Below are positions 5,369 to 6,801 of a DNA stretch of 6,801 nt, one piece after another. The first letter of the stretch is position 1; each line of letters begins with the position of its first letter. The notes under the pieces are model-generated. The model did not search any database. It worked only from the letters and a program-made list of their open reading frames with translations, and had not been told where the DNA came from. Both the position numbers and the translations under genes were made by a program. The DNA is from Candidatus Melainabacteria bacterium (lineage in GTDB: Bacteria; Cyanobacteriota; Vampirovibrionia; Obscuribacterales; Obscuribacteraceae): assembly GCA_003175915.1 (NCBI GenBank), contig PSRH01000265.1, positions 1-6,801 of the forward strand, in the 5' to 3' direction.

Positions 5369-5482
5369 ATATATGTTGCTGCAGTTGGGTTAGCCTGGTT
5401 TTGAGCGAACTATCTCCGACAGGCAGATTGACGAACAAACCATTCGTTCGGTTTCATTTAAAAGCGGAAAGGTCGGGTAGCC

Positions 5483-6472
5483 ATGGCACTATATGCAGAT
5501 TTACACCGGCACCTCGGAGGTGCACTTCATCCCCGCATAATTTACAAATTTCTGCAGCGGCACGATCATCCTGTGCTGGGCTACTTCCCTGACTACGATG
5601 GTTTTTACAACTGGTTCACTCGACCTTGTCGTACTTTGGAAGAGTTCGTAAAAATTCACACTTTGGTTGAGGAACTGCAGAGTTTCGAGCACCTCCCCTA
5701 TTTTTGCCTGCGCCTCTGCCGGGGAGCTTATACCTTCGAGAATTTGCAATATCTGGAATTGCGTTACAACCCTTACTTCCGCACGGATAAATCGCTTTCG
5801 CAAGCGAAGAGAATCGGCCAAATGAAAGCAATTGTCGAGGTGATTTCGGCCAATCTGCGTCCGGCCGAATACCCGATTACGGTCAAGCAAATTATCTGCT
5901 TGGATCGTCGCTTACCACCGCACATCAACGATGCGATCTTGAAAGTGGCGAAGGATAATTTGGGACCGGTAGTTGGCATCGATCTTGCTGGACCTGAAAT
6001 CAATCCAGGCGAATTTGACGAATGGGTCAAAATGATGGGAAAAGCTCGCGCAGCTGGGCTTAAGACCACCTGCCACCTGGGCGAAACTGGCATTGAAAAC
6101 GTGCACGAAAAATACTTTTTGGTTCTGGACAGAATTGGTCACGGCATTCACATTCCACTTCTGAAACCGGAAATGCTCAAAGAATTGGCCCGAAAACAGA
6201 TCACACTGGAAGTTTGTCCGACCAGTTATCGCCAAACAGGAGTTCTGAAAGATCTCAGTGATCTACGCACGGTATTCGACCGCTGCCGCAAGGCTGGTGT
6301 TGCCATTGCAGTGTGCACGGACAACCCGGGAAGAAATCCAACCCCGTGTACGTTACCGGGAGAATATGAACGACTGATCGATCACGATGTGATCGATTTT
6401 GCCGAACTCAAGCGCATACAAAATGAGGCCTTTCGGTCCGCTTTCGGTTTTGTTGGGACCACCCGGTCTTAG
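5483..6472 (+). CDS. Adenosine deaminase-superfamily metal-dependent deaminase, variant active site
   Basis: This 329-aa protein has the ADA TIM-barrel motifs in order: DLHRHLGGAL (6-15; metal ligands H8, H10), LELRYNP (91-97), GIDLAGPE (165-172), HLGE (198-201; metal ligand H198, catalytic E201), RIGHGI (217-222; H220), LEVCPTSY (242-249) and CTDNP (278-282; metal ligand D280). Such enzymes hydrolytically deaminate adenosine, adenine, aminofutalosine or related purines. Metal and catalytic residues are intact. However, the usual HAGE reads HLGE, CPTSN reads CPTSY, and the second Asp of TDDP, which contacts the purine in mouse ADA (D296), is N281. A substrate other than plain adenosine is therefore plausible. 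Length is normal. The ATG at 5483 has AAAGG (5468-5472) 10 nt upstream and only five residues before the first motif. No partner gene is adjacent. Confidence 0.9.
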   Translation: MALYADLHRHLGGALHPRIIYKFLQRHDHPVLGYFPDYDGFYNWFTRPCRTLEEFVKIHTLVEELQSFEHLPYFCLRLCRGAYTFENLQYLELRYNPYFRTDKSLSQAKRIGQMKAIVEVISANLRPAEYPITVKQIICLDRRLPPHINDAILKVAKDNLGPVVGIDLAGPEINPGEFDEWVKMMGKARAAGLKTTCHLGETGIENVHEKYFLVLDRIGHGIHIPLLKPEMLKELARKQITLEVCPTSYRQTGVLKDLSDLRTVFDRCRKAGVAIAVCTDNPGRNPTPCTLPGEYERLIDHDVIDFAELKRIQNEAFRSAFGFVGTTRS

Positions 6473-6478
6473 CTCTAA

Positions 6479-6508
6479 CGAGGGATAGTCCCATCGAGGG
6501 ATGAGTCC
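6479..6508. repeat. Two-copy short tandem repeat
   Basis: CGAGGGATAGTCC (6479-6491) and CGAGGGATGAGTCC (6495-6508) are near-identical copies separated by 3 nt, differing by one inserted G. They start 7 nt after the ADA-like stop codon. The first copy also contains GGGA/TCCC, which can form a tiny hairpin (6482-6492). A T-run at 6525-6531 follows, so the block may contribute to transcription termination, though the stems are weak. Confidence 0.4.
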
Positions 6509-6575
6509 TTAGTTGCTTCACATCATTTTTTGGGGCCGATTACTGTCACATATACGTTTTCATTCTTCAAATTAT

Positions 6576-6601
6576 CGTTTGCAAGTCGTTCAATGCAAAC
6601 G
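6576..6601. repeat. Hairpin-forming inverted repeat
   Basis: CGTTTGCA (6576-6583) and TGCAAACG (6594-6601) form a perfect 8-bp stem with a 10-nt loop. No T-run follows, so it is not a classical terminator. It could be an operator or part of a leader RNA for a gene beyond the window. Confidence 0.4.
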
Positions 6602-6801
6602 CGAGATCCGACCGTCAAGATTGTGCGAAGAACAGCCTACATACATGCGCGAGCCTCGATCAAAGATGATCAATTTGAGTTGGTTGAAACCGTCCGGAAG
6701 GCCCAACCTGTTCCGTAACAGTTGCAATTTCGGACAATAGAAAGTACTCTATGATCTGTGTGGTGTTGTTAGGAACAAGTGCATAACAATCGCACTTACT
6801 A

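Larger units (their letters stand above)
5159..5482. other. Divergent intergenic region with inverted repeats
   Basis: These 324 nt separate the leftward small basic protein gene from the rightward ADA-like gene and hold no credible coding frame. They contain two nested inverted repeats (5195-5361), a 17-nt dyad (5305-5321), the small gene's Shine-Dalgarno (5165-5170, minus strand) and a possible rightward promoter (5340-5368). I could not choose a promoter for the leftward gene. Confidence 0.6.
6473..6801. other. Downstream region without a convincing gene
   Basis: These 329 nt after the ADA-like gene contain a short tandem repeat (6479-6508), a T-run (6525-6531), an 8-bp hairpin (6576-6601) and a bulged hairpin: CAAC 6704-6707 with GTTG 6721-6724, and TGTT 6709-6712 with AACA 6717-6720. 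They also hold a terminal dyad AAGTGC (6777-6782) / GCACTT (6792-6797). A 62-codon frame from a TTG at 6530 to 6718 has protein-like composition (for example KIVRRTAYIHARASIKDDQF), but it has no Shine-Dalgarno and no recognisable family. I treat the region as non-coding or leader sequence of a gene beyond the window. Confidence 0.45.

Noticed and set aside
6530..6718. 62-codon frame from a TTG
   Set aside because: Composition is protein-like, but there is no Shine-Dalgarno, no ATG near the start and no family resemblance; insufficient to call.

Overview
This window reads as ordinary chromosomal DNA of moderate GC (roughly half, estimated by eye), densely coded. It carries eight well-supported protein genes and no tRNA, rRNA, CRISPR array or transposase that I can see. 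Several genes point toward the cyanobacterial lineage: a YlqD-family protein of the kind known in cyanobacteria and Firmicutes, a primary-type sigma-70 factor, a cytochrome c6-like protein and a short Aat. No photosynthesis gene is present. A non-photosynthetic relative of cyanobacteria (the Melainabacteria/Vampirovibrionia, for example Obscuribacterales) is my best guess. This is inference from gene content and protein style, not a proven placement.

Layout. 66-1064 (+) is an RpoD/SigA-type sigma factor. 1139-1570 (-) is a YlqD-family coiled-coil protein, convergent with the sigma gene. After a divergent intergenic region comes a probable four-gene operon on the + strand: a double-length ThyX-like protein (1876-3231), a dihydrofolate reductase (3242-3787), an exported cytochrome c6-like monoheme protein (3842-4288) and leucyl/phenylalanyl-tRNA-protein transferase (4303-4887). 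Gaps between these genes are 10, 54 and 14 nt. A 10-bp perfect stem-loop overlapping the aat stop codon closes the operon. A small exported, very basic protein (4946-5158, -) lies convergent to it. A 324-nt divergent intergenic region with nested inverted repeats follows, and then an adenosine-deaminase-superfamily gene (5483-6472, +). The last 329 nt hold no convincing gene but contain a short tandem repeat and several dyads.

How the genes fit together. ThyX-like protein and DHFR belong to dTMP/folate metabolism, and the ADA-like protein probably acts on a purine or related ring. Cytochrome c works outside the membrane in electron transfer. Aat tags proteins for N-degron proteolysis. The operon therefore mixes functions beyond its folate/dTMP core.

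Most interesting points. The ThyX-like protein looks like two fused ThyX domains with complementary decay: the N-terminal half keeps a QESSTRY-type loop but has lost RHR, while the C-terminal half keeps RHR but has lost that loop. It sits beside a DHFR that resembles eukaryotic DHFRs in its inserts. The ADA-like enzyme has Asn where the second Asp of the family's Asp-Asp pair is expected. The intergenic region at 5195-5361 shows nested inverted repeats not explained by any gene.
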